A stretch of 64,000 nt of DNA, from NCBI GenBank assembly GCA_937877515.1, contig CALFIX010000059.1:20563-84562 (forward strand), written 5' to 3'. The stretch's first letter is position 1. The number at the start of each line of letters is the position of its first letter. Both the position numbers and the translations under genes were made by a program. The stretch is from an uncultured Treponema sp. GTDB taxonomy: Bacteria > Spirochaetota > Spirochaetia > Treponematales > Treponemataceae. Below the pieces are notes generated by a model. That model made no database searches. It saw only the letters and a program-made list of their open reading frames with translations, and had not been told where the DNA came from. Positions 17,178 through 26,320 of the stretch are shown one piece after another.

Positions 17178-17579
17178 ATGGATGACTGTTTATTTTGCAA
17201 AATTATAAAAGGAGAAATCCCTTCCAGCAAAGTATACGAGGATGAAAAGACTTATGTTTTTATGGATATTGCAGCAGATGTTGATGGACATATGCTAGTT
17301 ATTCCGAAAGAACATTGCGTAAATTTTTTAGATGCATCTAAGGAAGCTTTACATGCAGTTGCAGAAACTGTTCAAAAAGTAAGTAAGCATCTTATAGATG
17401 ACTGTGGATATGAAGGAGTGAATGTTTTTAACTGTACAAATGCGTGTGCAGGACAAAGCGTGTTTCATTACCACATGCACATAGTACCACGTAAAGGTGG
17501 TGACGGCTTACCGCCTGTTCCTTCTTATACTGGTGCAAAAGAAGAAATAAAAGCTGTTTTTGAAAGAGTAAAAATGTAG
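17178..17579 (+). CDS. HIT-family nucleotide hydrolase
   Basis: A 133-residue histidine-triad protein, probably a purine nucleoside phosphoramidase of the HinT type acting in the cytosol. It starts with CLFCKIIKGEIPSSKVYEDE, has the beta-strand segment GHMLVIPKEH and ends with the catalytic triad FHYHMHIVPR. Length and motif order fit the family completely. It follows the SpoIIE gene by 25 bases with an AGAGG site and is probably co-transcribed, but no functional link is apparent. A strong terminator follows. Confidence 0.93.
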   Translation: MDDCLFCKIIKGEIPSSKVYEDEKTYVFMDIAADVDGHMLVIPKEHCVNFLDASKEALHAVAETVQKVSKHLIDDCGYEGVNVFNCTNACAGQSVFHYHMHIVPRKGGDGLPPVPSYTGAKEEIKAVFERVKM

Positions 17580-17588
17580 ATTTGGCTT

Positions 17589-17619
17589 AAGACCTGTGGG
17601 AACTCCTGCGGGTCTTTTT
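17589..17619 (+). terminator. Intrinsic terminator after the HIT gene
   Basis: A 12-pair stem (three G-U) runs from AAGACC at 17589 to GTCTT ending at 17616, with an AACT tetraloop at 17601-17604 and a T-run directly after. The reverse strand lacks a T-run, so it serves the plus-strand gene only. Confidence 0.85.
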
Positions 17620-17620
17620 A

Positions 17621-19897
17621 TTACATAAGTCCCAGGAATATACAGAAATTTCCGTTTAATGTTCCTCCTCCACCTAAAACAATATGACCGACTGGCGTTT
17701 TTAATGCCATGTAAAGGCCAGCACCAAAATCATATTGAGAAATGTCACTAGGATTCCAACCATAAAAAATGCTGTCTGTAGCATCGCTTTCTGATGTATA
17801 TGGATTGTATGTGTCTTTTATACCGATTTTTGCTTTTGCAATTGCATAAAGAGGCATTCCTAAAACGTTTGTAATTTTATGAGTATAGTTTATGCCAATC
17901 ATAGAAATGTCGCGTTTTTTGGTTCCGTATGTATAACCTGGCATTCCGTTAAATCCGCCGTATTCAAGATAACCACAGTTAAGCTGCCATGGAAAATGAT
18001 TGAATCCGGCTTGTACCGTATAACCCAAAGCTGCTTTTTTATTAAACATAGCAAAACGCTGTTCAAGAGAAAATTGTCCTTTGTATAAAAAGTCTTCTAC
18101 ATCATAACTTAGACCTATGGCATAAGAAAATTCAACTTTAGAACCATGTGTTGTAGATATATTTTCTATTGTGTTCCATATTGTATCTGAATGAATAGAA
18201 AATAAATTGTATGTAGTTAAATTTGAATGTAAAAAAGAAAAATCATATTGAAAATTTACACAGTGAGTAAACATGTTTGCGTATTGCATTTTTATACCGA
18301 CTAAGGCATTTAGCAAAAAGTCATCATTTGCTTCTCTGTATTCATAGAAAGGACTGTTTTTTGGTTCTGCACTTCCTTCACTTGTTTGTAAAGATAAATC
18401 TCCACTTACAGAATAATCTTCATAGTAAGCAATGCGGGGGGTTGCTGTAAGTTTTAAGCCAATTGATTCAGCATTAAAAAAAGAAAGCATCATCGGAAAT
18501 GGGGTTGCAAGATAAATTGATGATTTTATATTTGGATTTATATCGTAATAAAAATAACCGTCATTGTAATAAAGAGTTGCAGAAGGTTCTCCGCCAAAAA
18601 TTATTCGATTGCTTTTTTGTGTGTAATGATTTGCTCTGATTTCTAAACAGCAGTTTTCTTCCGTACTTCCTGATGCAATTGCAAAACTTAAAGAAGAAAG
18701 ACTATATGCATTTTGAAAGTCATTTAATTTTTCTATTAGATTAGAAATAGTTTCATCTGTAAGACTTTTGCCTATAAAGTTCTTAAAGTCACTTTCTTTT
18801 GGGAGAGGAATTTCTTCTCTATATGAAATGTCTTTTATTTTAATGCTTTCTATTGTTTTTATTGCAAGCTTAGAATATTCACCACTACGTTCTTTATCTT
18901 GTGGAATAATAGGTACACCCTGGTTTTTAAGTTCTAAGACAAGTTTATCTAAGTCATCCATGTTTTCTTGAATACATTTTTCGCCAGCTGCTATAATTTC
19001 ATTTATGGCAAGAAAATCTAAGGTAGAGTATTCATCTAATTCTGGACGGAATAAAATATTTGCCAGATGATGTTGTTTTACAGCATTTGTAGAAATTGTT
19101 AAATTAAAAAGGTTTATTGCAATGGAATCTATGCTGTTTATTTTCAGTGGATCATTTTCCAGGTAGCTTGCAACATCCATGGCAATTATAATATCTGCAC
19201 CCATGTCTATTGCTTCTTGAATTGGTAAATTGTCTACCCAGCCACCGTCCATTACAAAAGTATTGCGGTCAATTATTGCAGGGGTCCAAATTGCAGGAAG
19301 CGACATACTTCCACGTATTGCATCAGGAAGAGAACCTTTTGAATAAACTATTTTTTCGGCATTTGTAATATTTGTAGCAATTGCACGGTATTTTTTTGGT
19401 AGACTGTCAAAATCTAAATTATTTGGAAGGCGACTAAAATATTTTGCAAGCATATTCATTATATTTTGATCACCTAAGATTGCAGGAGATGCACCTATAC
19501 CAGTCCATGTAAAGTTTAAAGAAAAAATGTTGTCATCTGGAATGGAAAAAGCATTCTGAGGAAGTCTTTGTGTAGCAACTGCTCTTGTGTTAAGAATAGA
19601 AATTATATCTAGCGAAGTAAAAATTTCTTTTATTTCTTTTGGAGTGTAGCCTGCTGCATATAGTGCACCTAGCATACTTCCCATGCTTGTACCTAAAACT
19701 ATATCTACGGGAATTCCTTTTTCTTCTAAAGTTTCCAAAAGCGGAATTTCTGCAAGACCCTTTGCTCCACCACCGCTTAAAACAAGTGCGATTTTTGGGC
19801 GGCTAGAAGTTTGTTGAGCAGGACATAATGTTACAGAAAATAAGAATAAAATTGTTAAGAAAGAAAATATTTTCTTTAGTTTTAATGTAAAGTTCAT
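17621..19897 (-). CDS. Patatin-like phospholipase with POTRA-like and C-terminal outer-membrane barrel domains
   Basis: A 758-residue exported protein. After the signal sequence (about 1-28) the patatin domain has the oxyanion loop SGGGAKG at 41-47, the nucleophile Ser71 in GTSMG and the catalytic Asp217 in MDGG. A POTRA-like segment follows at about 340-410 (IKIKDISYREEIPLPKE and after). The last 340 residues are aromatic, alternating strands (NHFPWQLNCGYLEYGGFNGMPGYTYG) typical of a BamA-like barrel. This is the layout of type Vd autotransporters such as PlpD, which present or release a lipolytic passenger. No Shine-Dalgarno is visible; TAAAAT lies 12 bases before the ATG. Specificity (phospholipase A) is from the family. 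Confidence 0.85.
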   Translation of the reverse strand: MNFTLKLKKIFSFLTILFLFSVTLCPAQQTSSRPKIALVLSGGGAKGLAEIPLLETLEEKGIPVDIVLGTSMGSMLGALYAAGYTPKEIKEIFTSLDIISILNTRAVATQRLPQNAFSIPDDNIFSLNFTWTGIGASPAILGDQNIMNMLAKYFSRLPNNLDFDSLPKKYRAIATNITNAEKIVYSKGSLPDAIRGSMSLPAIWTPAIIDRNTFVMDGGWVDNLPIQEAIDMGADIIIAMDVASYLENDPLKINSIDSIAINLFNLTISTNAVKQHHLANILFRPELDEYSTLDFLAINEIIAAGEKCIQENMDDLDKLVLELKNQGVPIIPQDKERSGEYSKLAIKTIESIKIKDISYREEIPLPKESDFKNFIGKSLTDETISNLIEKLNDFQNAYSLSSLSFAIASGSTEENCCLEIRANHYTQKSNRIIFGGEPSATLYYNDGYFYYDINPNIKSSIYLATPFPMMLSFFNAESIGLKLTATPRIAYYEDYSVSGDLSLQTSEGSAEPKNSPFYEYREANDDFLLNALVGIKMQYANMFTHCVNFQYDFSFLHSNLTTYNLFSIHSDTIWNTIENISTTHGSKVEFSYAIGLSYDVEDFLYKGQFSLEQRFAMFNKKAALGYTVQAGFNHFPWQLNCGYLEYGGFNGMPGYTYGTKKRDISMIGINYTHKITNVLGMPLYAIAKAKIGIKDTYNPYTSESDATDSIFYGWNPSDISQYDFGAGLYMALKTPVGHIVLGGGGTLNGNFCIFLGLM

Positions 19898-19940
19898 ACA
19901 TTACATGATATTTTAAGAAAATGTAAAATTCAAGTTGATA

Positions 19941-19991
19941 AAAAAATAAGGGGCTGCCTAATAATGACTTAAGCATTTTAGATGGCCCCTT
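19941..19991 (-). terminator. Terminator of the D-lactate dehydrogenase gene
   Basis: On the minus strand AAGGGGC (19985-19991) pairs with GCCCCTT (19948-19954) and is followed by ATTTTTTT. The loop of about 30 bases can form extra short pairs. It lies eight bases after the ldhA stop. Confidence 0.75.
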
Positions 19992-19999
19992 TACAGGTT

Positions 20000-21007
20000 T
20001 TATTTTACTTCGTTTACAAGTTCTTTTTGAGAAATAAAATCTTTTACGTTTCCAAGTGTTGTTTGGGCAATAGCTTCTAAAGCATTTGTAGTTAAGAAAG
20101 CCTGATGTCCTGTTATTATAACATTTGGGAATGTTAAAAGGCGTGCAAGGGTGTCATCACGAATTACATCTACAGACCAGTCATCAAAGAAATATTTGCT
20201 TTCTTCTTCGTAAACGTCTAGGGCCGCACCACCAATGGTTTGTTTTTTTAGTGCATGAACTAAAGCTTTTGTATCTATAAGAGCACCACGACCGGTGTTT
20301 ATGATTACAGCATCTTTTTTCATTATAGCAAGACTTTGTGTGTTTATAATGTGTTTTGTACCGTCAGTAAGAGGGCAGTGCAAACTTAATACATCTGAAT
20401 CCTGGAAAAGTTTTTGTTGCTCTACATAAGTAAAACCATTTTGTTCAGCCCAGGCTTTATCAGGATATACATCATAAAGTTCAATTTTCATACCAAATCC
20501 GCTTAAGATTTGTGCCATTATTTTTCCAATTTTACCCGTTCCTAAAATACCAGCGGTCAAACCGTACAGGTCTCTGCCTGTTAGACCATTAAGTGTAAAG
20601 TTTCCTGTGCGAGTTCTCATGTAAGCCTGTGGAATTCTGCGTGTTAAAGACATAAGGAGTGCAACGGCATGTTCTGCAACAGAATGAGGTGAATATGCAG
20701 GTACGCGTACTACAGGAATATTTGCTTTTTTTGCAGCTACTAAATCAACATTATTATAGCCTGCACATCGTAAAGCAATTAATTTTACACCACAATCTTT
20801 TAGTATGCTTATTACAGAGGCATTCAGATTATCATTTACAAAGGCACAAACAACATCGTAGCCTTTTGCCGTAAGGGCAGTTTTTTCATTTAGATGAAAA
20901 TCAAAAAAATCTATATTAAATAGAAACTCTTTATTTGCATTTGTAAACGCATCTCTGTCGTAAATGCGTGTGTCGTAAAATGCAACTTTAACTTCTGTAG
21001 CTTTCAT
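20000..21007 (-). CDS. ldhA: D-lactate dehydrogenase (D-isomer-specific 2-hydroxyacid dehydrogenase)
   Basis: Reduces pyruvate to D-lactate with NADH, a fermentative sink fitting an anaerobic sugar fermenter. The 335 residues have the N-terminal lid start KVAFYDTRIYDRDAF, VRVPAYSPHSVAEHAVALLM, the NAD-binding GILGTGKIGK, the catalytic Arg in INTGRGALID, and the catalytic His in VIITGHQAFLT. Length and these features match D-LDH of the E. coli LdhA/Lactobacillus type rather than other 2-hydroxyacid dehydrogenases. A strong GTAGGAGG ribosome site precedes the ATG. It is monocistronic with a terminator downstream. Confidence 0.9.
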   Translation of the reverse strand: MKATEVKVAFYDTRIYDRDAFTNANKEFLFNIDFFDFHLNEKTALTAKGYDVVCAFVNDNLNASVISILKDCGVKLIALRCAGYNNVDLVAAKKANIPVVRVPAYSPHSVAEHAVALLMSLTRRIPQAYMRTRTGNFTLNGLTGRDLYGLTAGILGTGKIGKIMAQILSGFGMKIELYDVYPDKAWAEQNGFTYVEQQKLFQDSDVLSLHCPLTDGTKHIINTQSLAIMKKDAVIINTGRGALIDTKALVHALKKQTIGGAALDVYEEESKYFFDDWSVDVIRDDTLARLLTFPNVIITGHQAFLTTNALEAIAQTTLGNVKDFISQKELVNEVK

Positions 21008-21150
21008 AGCTGCCTCCTACTTTATAAAATTTCAATTTCTACCACTAAGATACAAAATTTTTAACTTGAGGGCAATAATGATTTATAAGTGGCGAGAGAA
21101 ATCTCTATATGGTATACTAGGCAAGTATTTTAATTAAAAAGAGGATTAAA

Positions 21151-22467
21151 ATGAGGTTCATACATACTGCGGACTGGCACCTGGGCAATAGTCTTTTTAA
21201 TATTGATCGTACCAAAGAATTCGAATCATTTTTAAAATGGCTTAAAGAAGAAATAATAAAAACAAATGCCGATGCTTTAGTTATAGCCGGTGATATTTTT
21301 GATGTTGCAAACCCGCCAGTAAATTCTCGTAAGCAGTATAATGAATTTTTAGCTTCCCTCTTAAATACAACATGTAAAAATGTAATTGTTGTCGGTGGAA
21401 ATCATGACTCAGGAGCATTACTAGATTCAGAAAAGAATATTTTAGAGTTCTTAAATATTCATGTAGTTGGTTCTTTAAGTAATATTTCAAAAGAAACTTT
21501 AGGAGATGTTGTTTTTGAAATAAAAGATAAAAAACAAAATGTAATAGGTTTATGTTGTGCAATTCCTTTTGCACGAGAACTTGAGCTAAGAAATTATTAT
21601 AAAGAGCAGTTAGAGCCAGGGAAGCTTTCTGATTATGCATATAAAAATCTTTATGAACTTGTATGTGAAGAGGCAATAAGAAAATCAGAAGGTAAAAATA
21701 TTCCAATAATTGCGACAGGACACCTTTATGCCTCTGGTTTAGAGGGGCGTCTTGAAGGTCAAGAAAAAGAAAGCCGTAGTGATGACGGAAGAAGGACAAT
21801 AGATGATGTAATAGGTAATTTAGGCTCTGTTCATGTTTCTGTTTTTCCAAAAAAATTTTCTTACGTTGCATTAGGGCATATTCATTACACAACGATGGTA
21901 GCAAAAAACTCTAACGTAAGATATTCAGGCTCGCCGTTTGTACTTGGCTTTGATGAAGCAAACTTACCTCATTATGTTCTTTTAGTAGATGTAGAGTTTG
22001 GCGAAGAAACAAAGGTAGAAAAAATAGAGGTTCCCAGATTTTTTGAATACAAAAGAATAAGTGGAACGTCTTTAGAAATAAAAGAAAAGCTGGAAAAGTT
22101 AGAAAACACTCAAGTTTTAACGTATTTAGAACTCTACTATAAAAAAGAAGACGGAGTAAATATATATGACTTCTTATTTGAAACTATTTCGAACCTTCCA
22201 GAAAATATTTTTGTAGTAAATAGAAAGCCACAACCTATAAAAGAACTTAGCAATAATATTTATTCAGATTTAGATAATGATGAAGTAAAAAATCTTTTAC
22301 CAGAAGATATATTTAAAAGTCTTATATTAACAAAGAGTAAAATAGATGTAACAGGCCTCTCTGAAAAAGAAATAGAAGAAAAACAAAATGTGCTTATAAA
22401 TAAATATCTTCCACTTTTTTTAGAAGCAGCTCAAGAAGTTCAAGAGGAAAAAAATGAAAATAATTAA
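21151..22467 (+). CDS. sbcD: SbcD nuclease subunit
   Basis: The Mre11-like subunit of the SbcCD complex, a manganese-dependent nuclease that opens hairpins and processes DNA double-strand ends. Its 438 residues carry the five phosphoesterase motifs: FIHTADWHLG at the N terminus, VIAGDIFD, GGNHDS, ATGHLYASG and VALGHIHY. The C-terminal third is the variable cap and SbcC-binding region, rich in Lys/Glu. The start has a GAGG site. It overlaps sbcC by 14 bases, so the subunits are made together. Confidence 0.95.
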   Translation: MRFIHTADWHLGNSLFNIDRTKEFESFLKWLKEEIIKTNADALVIAGDIFDVANPPVNSRKQYNEFLASLLNTTCKNVIVVGGNHDSGALLDSEKNILEFLNIHVVGSLSNISKETLGDVVFEIKDKKQNVIGLCCAIPFARELELRNYYKEQLEPGKLSDYAYKNLYELVCEEAIRKSEGKNIPIIATGHLYASGLEGRLEGQEKESRSDDGRRTIDDVIGNLGSVHVSVFPKKFSYVALGHIHYTTMVAKNSNVRYSGSPFVLGFDEANLPHYVLLVDVEFGEETKVEKIEVPRFFEYKRISGTSLEIKEKLEKLENTQVLTYLELYYKKEDGVNIYDFLFETISNLPENIFVVNRKPQPIKELSNNIYSDLDNDEVKNLLPEDIFKSLILTKSKIDVTGLSEKEIEEKQNVLINKYLPLFLEAAQEVQEEKNENN

Positions 22468-25400
22468 AATAGAAATAGAAAATTTAAATTCATTAAAAGG
22501 TCATTGGTGTATAGATTTTACTCATCCAGATTATGAAACGTATCACAATTTATTTGTAATTTCTGGAGACACAGGTTCTGGTAAAACAACAATTCTAGAC
22601 GCAATAACGTTAGCGCTTTATGGTAGAAGTGCAAGGCAAGAAAGTGTTACAAAATCAATAAATGAAATTATGACTCGTCATACAGGTTACTGTAGAGCTG
22701 TTGTATTTTATGAATGCAAAGCTGGAAAATTTAGATCTGAATTCTATCAACAGAGGGCAAGAAAAAGTTTTCAGGGTGCGTTACAAGCTCCGGAATGCAG
22801 CATAAAAAATTTAGATGATGGAACAGAAGAAACAGAAATCGCTGCAACAAATTTAGGCGAAAAAACTGCAGGCATAATTCATTTAAATTACGAACAGTTT
22901 ACAAGGTCAATTATGCTTGCCCAAGGAGAGTTTGATACTTTTATTTTGGGTGATGAAAGAAGTAGAGCAGCAATTCTTTCTAAATTAAATGGAACAGAAC
23001 AGTATAAAGAAATTGGAAAAAGAATTTGTGATAAAGCAAAAAAATATAAAGAAGATGAAAAGGTTATAGAAAAAGAACTTCAAGGAATAGAATTAATTTC
23101 TGAAGAAGATGAATTAAATTATAGAGAAGAAATAACTGCAAGAACAAAAGAAAATAAAAAAATTGTAAGCTCTCTAAAAGAAATAGAATGTTCCCTTAAC
23201 TGGTTAAAAGAAGTAAATAAAATCAAAGAGGATTTTATAAAAGCAGAAGAACAAAGAAGTCTTTATAAAAAAGAAGTTGAGAACTTTAGTCAAGACGAAG
23301 AAAGGCTTTCACTTGCAGAAAAAGCTGAAAAATGTAAAGCAGAATATCTTACGTTAGAGCAAACAGAAAAAAATCTTTCTAATATACAAAGAGATTTAGA
23401 AGAAGAACAAAAGGCCTTGTCTGTTTATTCAATAAATCAAAAAGAAATAGAAGAGGAATATTTTAGTGTCAGTAAGGATGTTTCTAATGCAGAAGAAAAT
23501 ATTTTAGTGAATAGAGAAATATATAAAAAGGTTCGTGCTATAGATTCAGATTTAAATTTTTCATTAGAAAAGTTAAATTTTATAAAAAAAGATAAAGTGA
23601 TTGCAGAAGAAAAATTCAATGAAGAAAAAAATAGATTGTTAAATTTAGAAAAACAACTAAAAGCTTCAGAAGAAAATTATTTAAAATTAAGTGAATATTT
23701 AGAATTAAATAAAAAGGATAAAGCTCTTTCTGAAATATGTATAAATCTAAAGTCAAAGGAAAAATCGCTTTCAAAGTTATATGAAGAACTAAAAACTCTA
23801 AAAGAAAATAAAAAAACTTGTGGAGAAAATTTAAATAAGAAAACGCAGGAATTAAAAAACTTTCAGACAGAATATGAAAATCTGGAAAAATCATTAAGAG
23901 AATTTGTAAATAAAGATTTTATTACAATTTCTATTCTTTTAAGAAATCAGCTTTCTAATAATAAGCCTTGTCCTGTATGTGGTTCAACAGAGCATCCTGC
24001 TTGCCAAACAACTTTACAAAAAACTAATAAAGAAAAAATAAATGGCTTAACAAAAGATATAAAAATAATAAACGATAAGATGGAAGAAAAAGAAAATGCA
24101 ATTAAAGAGATAGAAAAGGAAATTGAAAATTTAAAATTAAAAAATGAGCAGCTGCAAATAAATATAGATAATGTAAGTAAAGAGCTTTCTTTAGAACTTT
24201 TAGAATTGAATACTGTTATTAAACCATGGAATTTTATTCTTACTGAAGAAAATATTTATAATTTTTCAGAGGTTATAGAAAAATTAGAAGTGACAGCAGA
24301 AAAATTTAAGAAAACAGAAGAAGATAAAATAAATTTAGAAAAAGAAATTCAAATTTTAAAAGCAAAGCAGGAATCAATTAATGTAAAGGAATATTTAGAT
24401 TCTTTAGAAAATATAAAAACAGAAGAATTACAAGAGCAAACTGTTTATGATAAAATTTTATTAAACAGAAAAGAATTATTTGGAGAAAAAAATCCGGATG
24501 AAGAAGAATTAAAAGAAAACGAAGCTTTAAAATTATTAAGAGAAAAATTAGAAATTAAAGAAAAAGAAAAAAGTGAAATTTTAATAAAAGAAAATGAAGC
24601 TTCAACAAAGGTAAAAGAATTTACAAAAGAAATACAAATTTTCTCAGAGCAAGTAGCAGAAAATTCATTAAGATTTAATGATGTGCTTTTAAAAAATGGT
24701 TTTAAAGAGCGCATAGAATTTTTAAATTGTTTTATGGAAGAAGCGGAAATTGCAGAGTTAAAAAATAAAAGAGAATCTCTTATAAAAAAAGATGCAGAAA
24801 CAAAAAATGCCTTAAAAACTGCAGAAGAAAAATTAGAAGAATTAAAATTACAAAACCTTACACAAAAAAATATAGAAGAATTAAGCGAAGAAAAAAATTC
24901 GCTGTCATTAAAACAAGAAGAAAATTTAAAGTGGATAGGTGGTGTAAACGCAATGTTAGATGCCAATGAAAAACAAAAAACTAAGGCTTTAGAGATTAGA
25001 AAAAAACTGGACGAGGCTAAAAAAAATGCCACACTCTGGCAGGAAATGAAGGCTTTCATAGGTAAGGATACTGGAGATGACTTTGAGGTTTTTGTAGAAG
25101 CGCTGGCATTTAATCAGCTTTTAAAAATTTCAAACAAATATGTAGAAGCAATAACTAAAAAATATACACTTGTGCAGCAAGAGGGCAAGGTTGATTTTAG
25201 AATTCATGATATAAATTATCCAGACTCAAAAGACGACAGACCAATAACAAACATGAGCGGAGGAGAAAAATTTGTAATAAGTCTCTCGCTGGCACTTGGC
25301 ATTGCAGAGCTTGCAAGTCGTAACGTAAGAGTAGATTCTCTTTTCTTAGATGAAGGCTTTGGTACCTTAAGTGGTGAACCCCTTATGGAAGCAATTATCG

Positions 25401-25555
25401 CATTAAAGTCACTTCAAAATAGCGGAAAAATGCTCGGCATTATAACACATATAGACACAGTTATTCGTGAATTTGATCTAAAAATAGAGGCTAAAAAAAA
25501 TTTATCCGGAACAAGTGAGCTTAAAGGACCTGGTGTTTCTGAGGTAGCCTCTTAA
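22454..25555 (+). CDS. sbcC: SbcC ATPase subunit (Rad50-like)
   Basis: The SMC-like ATPase of SbcCD. The 1033 residues have a Walker A motif (SGDTGSGKTTILD) near residue 38, a Q-loop region (LNYEQFTRSIMLAQGEFDTF), two long Lys/Glu-rich coiled-coil arms, a zinc hook at Cys506-Pro-Val-Cys509 in the middle, the ABC signature MSGGEKFVISLSLA and Walker B DSLFLDEGFGTL near the C terminus. The long coiled coils explain the very A-rich sequence here. The ribosome site lies inside sbcD. Length is in the normal range for the family. Confidence 0.95.
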   Translation: MKIIKIEIENLNSLKGHWCIDFTHPDYETYHNLFVISGDTGSGKTTILDAITLALYGRSARQESVTKSINEIMTRHTGYCRAVVFYECKAGKFRSEFYQQRARKSFQGALQAPECSIKNLDDGTEETEIAATNLGEKTAGIIHLNYEQFTRSIMLAQGEFDTFILGDERSRAAILSKLNGTEQYKEIGKRICDKAKKYKEDEKVIEKELQGIELISEEDELNYREEITARTKENKKIVSSLKEIECSLNWLKEVNKIKEDFIKAEEQRSLYKKEVENFSQDEERLSLAEKAEKCKAEYLTLEQTEKNLSNIQRDLEEEQKALSVYSINQKEIEEEYFSVSKDVSNAEENILVNREIYKKVRAIDSDLNFSLEKLNFIKKDKVIAEEKFNEEKNRLLNLEKQLKASEENYLKLSEYLELNKKDKALSEICINLKSKEKSLSKLYEELKTLKENKKTCGENLNKKTQELKNFQTEYENLEKSLREFVNKDFITISILLRNQLSNNKPCPVCGSTEHPACQTTLQKTNKEKINGLTKDIKIINDKMEEKENAIKEIEKEIENLKLKNEQLQINIDNVSKELSLELLELNTVIKPWNFILTEENIYNFSEVIEKLEVTAEKFKKTEEDKINLEKEIQILKAKQESINVKEYLDSLENIKTEELQEQTVYDKILLNRKELFGEKNPDEEELKENEALKLLREKLEIKEKEKSEILIKENEASTKVKEFTKEIQIFSEQVAENSLRFNDVLLKNGFKERIEFLNCFMEEAEIAELKNKRESLIKKDAETKNALKTAEEKLEELKLQNLTQKNIEELSEEKNSLSLKQEENLKWIGGVNAMLDANEKQKTKALEIRKKLDEAKKNATLWQEMKAFIGKDTGDDFEVFVEALAFNQLLKISNKYVEAITKKYTLVQQEGKVDFRIHDINYPDSKDDRPITNMSGGEKFVISLSLALGIAELASRNVRVDSLFLDEGFGTLSGEPLMEAIIALKSLQNSGKMLGIITHIDTVIREFDLKIEAKKNLSGTSELKGPGVSEVAS

Positions 25556-25561
25556 ATTTAT

Positions 25562-25610
25562 TTGACATGTTATAAGCACAGTGTTAGAATTAGTTAATAG
25601 TGTTAATTAA
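25562..25610 (+). promoter_or_regulatory. Promoter with overlapping palindromic operator before the transaldolase-like gene
   Basis: TTGACA at 25562-25567 and TAGAAT at 25585-25590 are exactly 17 bases apart. A palindrome follows at 25590-25610: left TTAGTTAATA, centre G at 25600, right TGTTAATTAA. It starts on the last base of the -10 box, so a bound repressor would cover the transcription start. The same arrangement and half-site recur at 29734-29782. AGGAG lies just before the ATG. Confidence 0.8.
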
Positions 25611-25621
25611 TAGGAGTAAGT

Positions 25622-26320
25622 ATGAAATATTTTTTAGATAGTGCAAAGTTGGATGAAATTCAAAAGGCTTATAGCACTTTTGGTATTGATGGTGTTACAA
25701 CAAACCCAAAACATATTATGAATAGCGGTAAGCCTTTTTTAACATGCATTAAGGATATTGCTGCATGGCTGGAAGCAGAAGGTTTAGAGGGGTATAACAC
25801 ATTTCCTGTTTCTGTAGAAATAAACCCTCATTTAGGAAGCTCTCCGGATGACGCTCCAAAGATGGTAGAAGAAGCAAGAAAAATTTCTGAAATAAGCAAA
25901 AATTTTGTAATAAAAATTCCGTGTACTCCAGCTGGTGTTACGGCAGCCCGTCAGTTAGAAAAAGAAGGAATACGTACAAACGTAACTTTAGTATTTTCTC
26001 CTTCTCAAGCTTTGTGGCCTGCAAAAAATGGTTCTCTTTTTGTAAGCCCGTTTATTGGCTGGAAGGAAGACAATGGCGAAGACTGCAAGCAGTACATGCA
26101 GGATATCGTAACAATTTATAAAAACTATGGTTTTTATGGAAAAACTCAAATTATTGCAGCTGCAGTTCGCACTCCAAAACAGATTGTAGACTGTGCTGTT
26201 GCCGGTTGTGATATTGTTACAGCAGGTCTTGCAGTTTATGAGGCAAGTCTAAAGCATGCTTATACAACTCAAGGAATTGCAACGTTTATAGATGCATGGG
26301 ATCATACAGCTAAAGAATAG
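25622..26320 (+). CDS. Transaldolase / fructose-6-phosphate aldolase-like class I enzyme; candidate sulfofructose transaldolase
   Basis: A 232-residue member of the transaldolase family (short FSA/TalC-like form). Visible are FLDSA with Asp6, the strand GVTTNPKHI, Glu66 in SVEINP, the Schiff-base Lys98 in FVIKIPCT, and TNVTLVFSPSQA. In ordinary members the TTNP motif is followed by Ser; here it is Lys30, a basic change that could matter for an anionic substrate. Its promoter carries the same operator as the reductase-exporter-isomerase-ROK operon at 29796-34051. Together these suggest a role as 6-deoxy-6-sulfofructose transaldolase in sulfoquinovose breakdown; family membership is sure, the substrate is inferred. 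Plain fructose-6-phosphate aldolase remains possible. Confidence 0.8.
   Translation: MKYFLDSAKLDEIQKAYSTFGIDGVTTNPKHIMNSGKPFLTCIKDIAAWLEAEGLEGYNTFPVSVEINPHLGSSPDDAPKMVEEARKISEISKNFVIKIPCTPAGVTAARQLEKEGIRTNVTLVFSPSQALWPAKNGSLFVSPFIGWKEDNGEDCKQYMQDIVTIYKNYGFYGKTQIIAAAVRTPKQIVDCAVAGCDIVTAGLAVYEASLKHAYTTQGIATFIDAWDHTAKE

Noticed and set aside
24445..25059. Minus-strand open frame of 204 codons
   Set aside because: Antisense to the coiled-coil part of sbcC; the Phe/Ser-rich translation is the mirror of Lys/Glu-rich coding.
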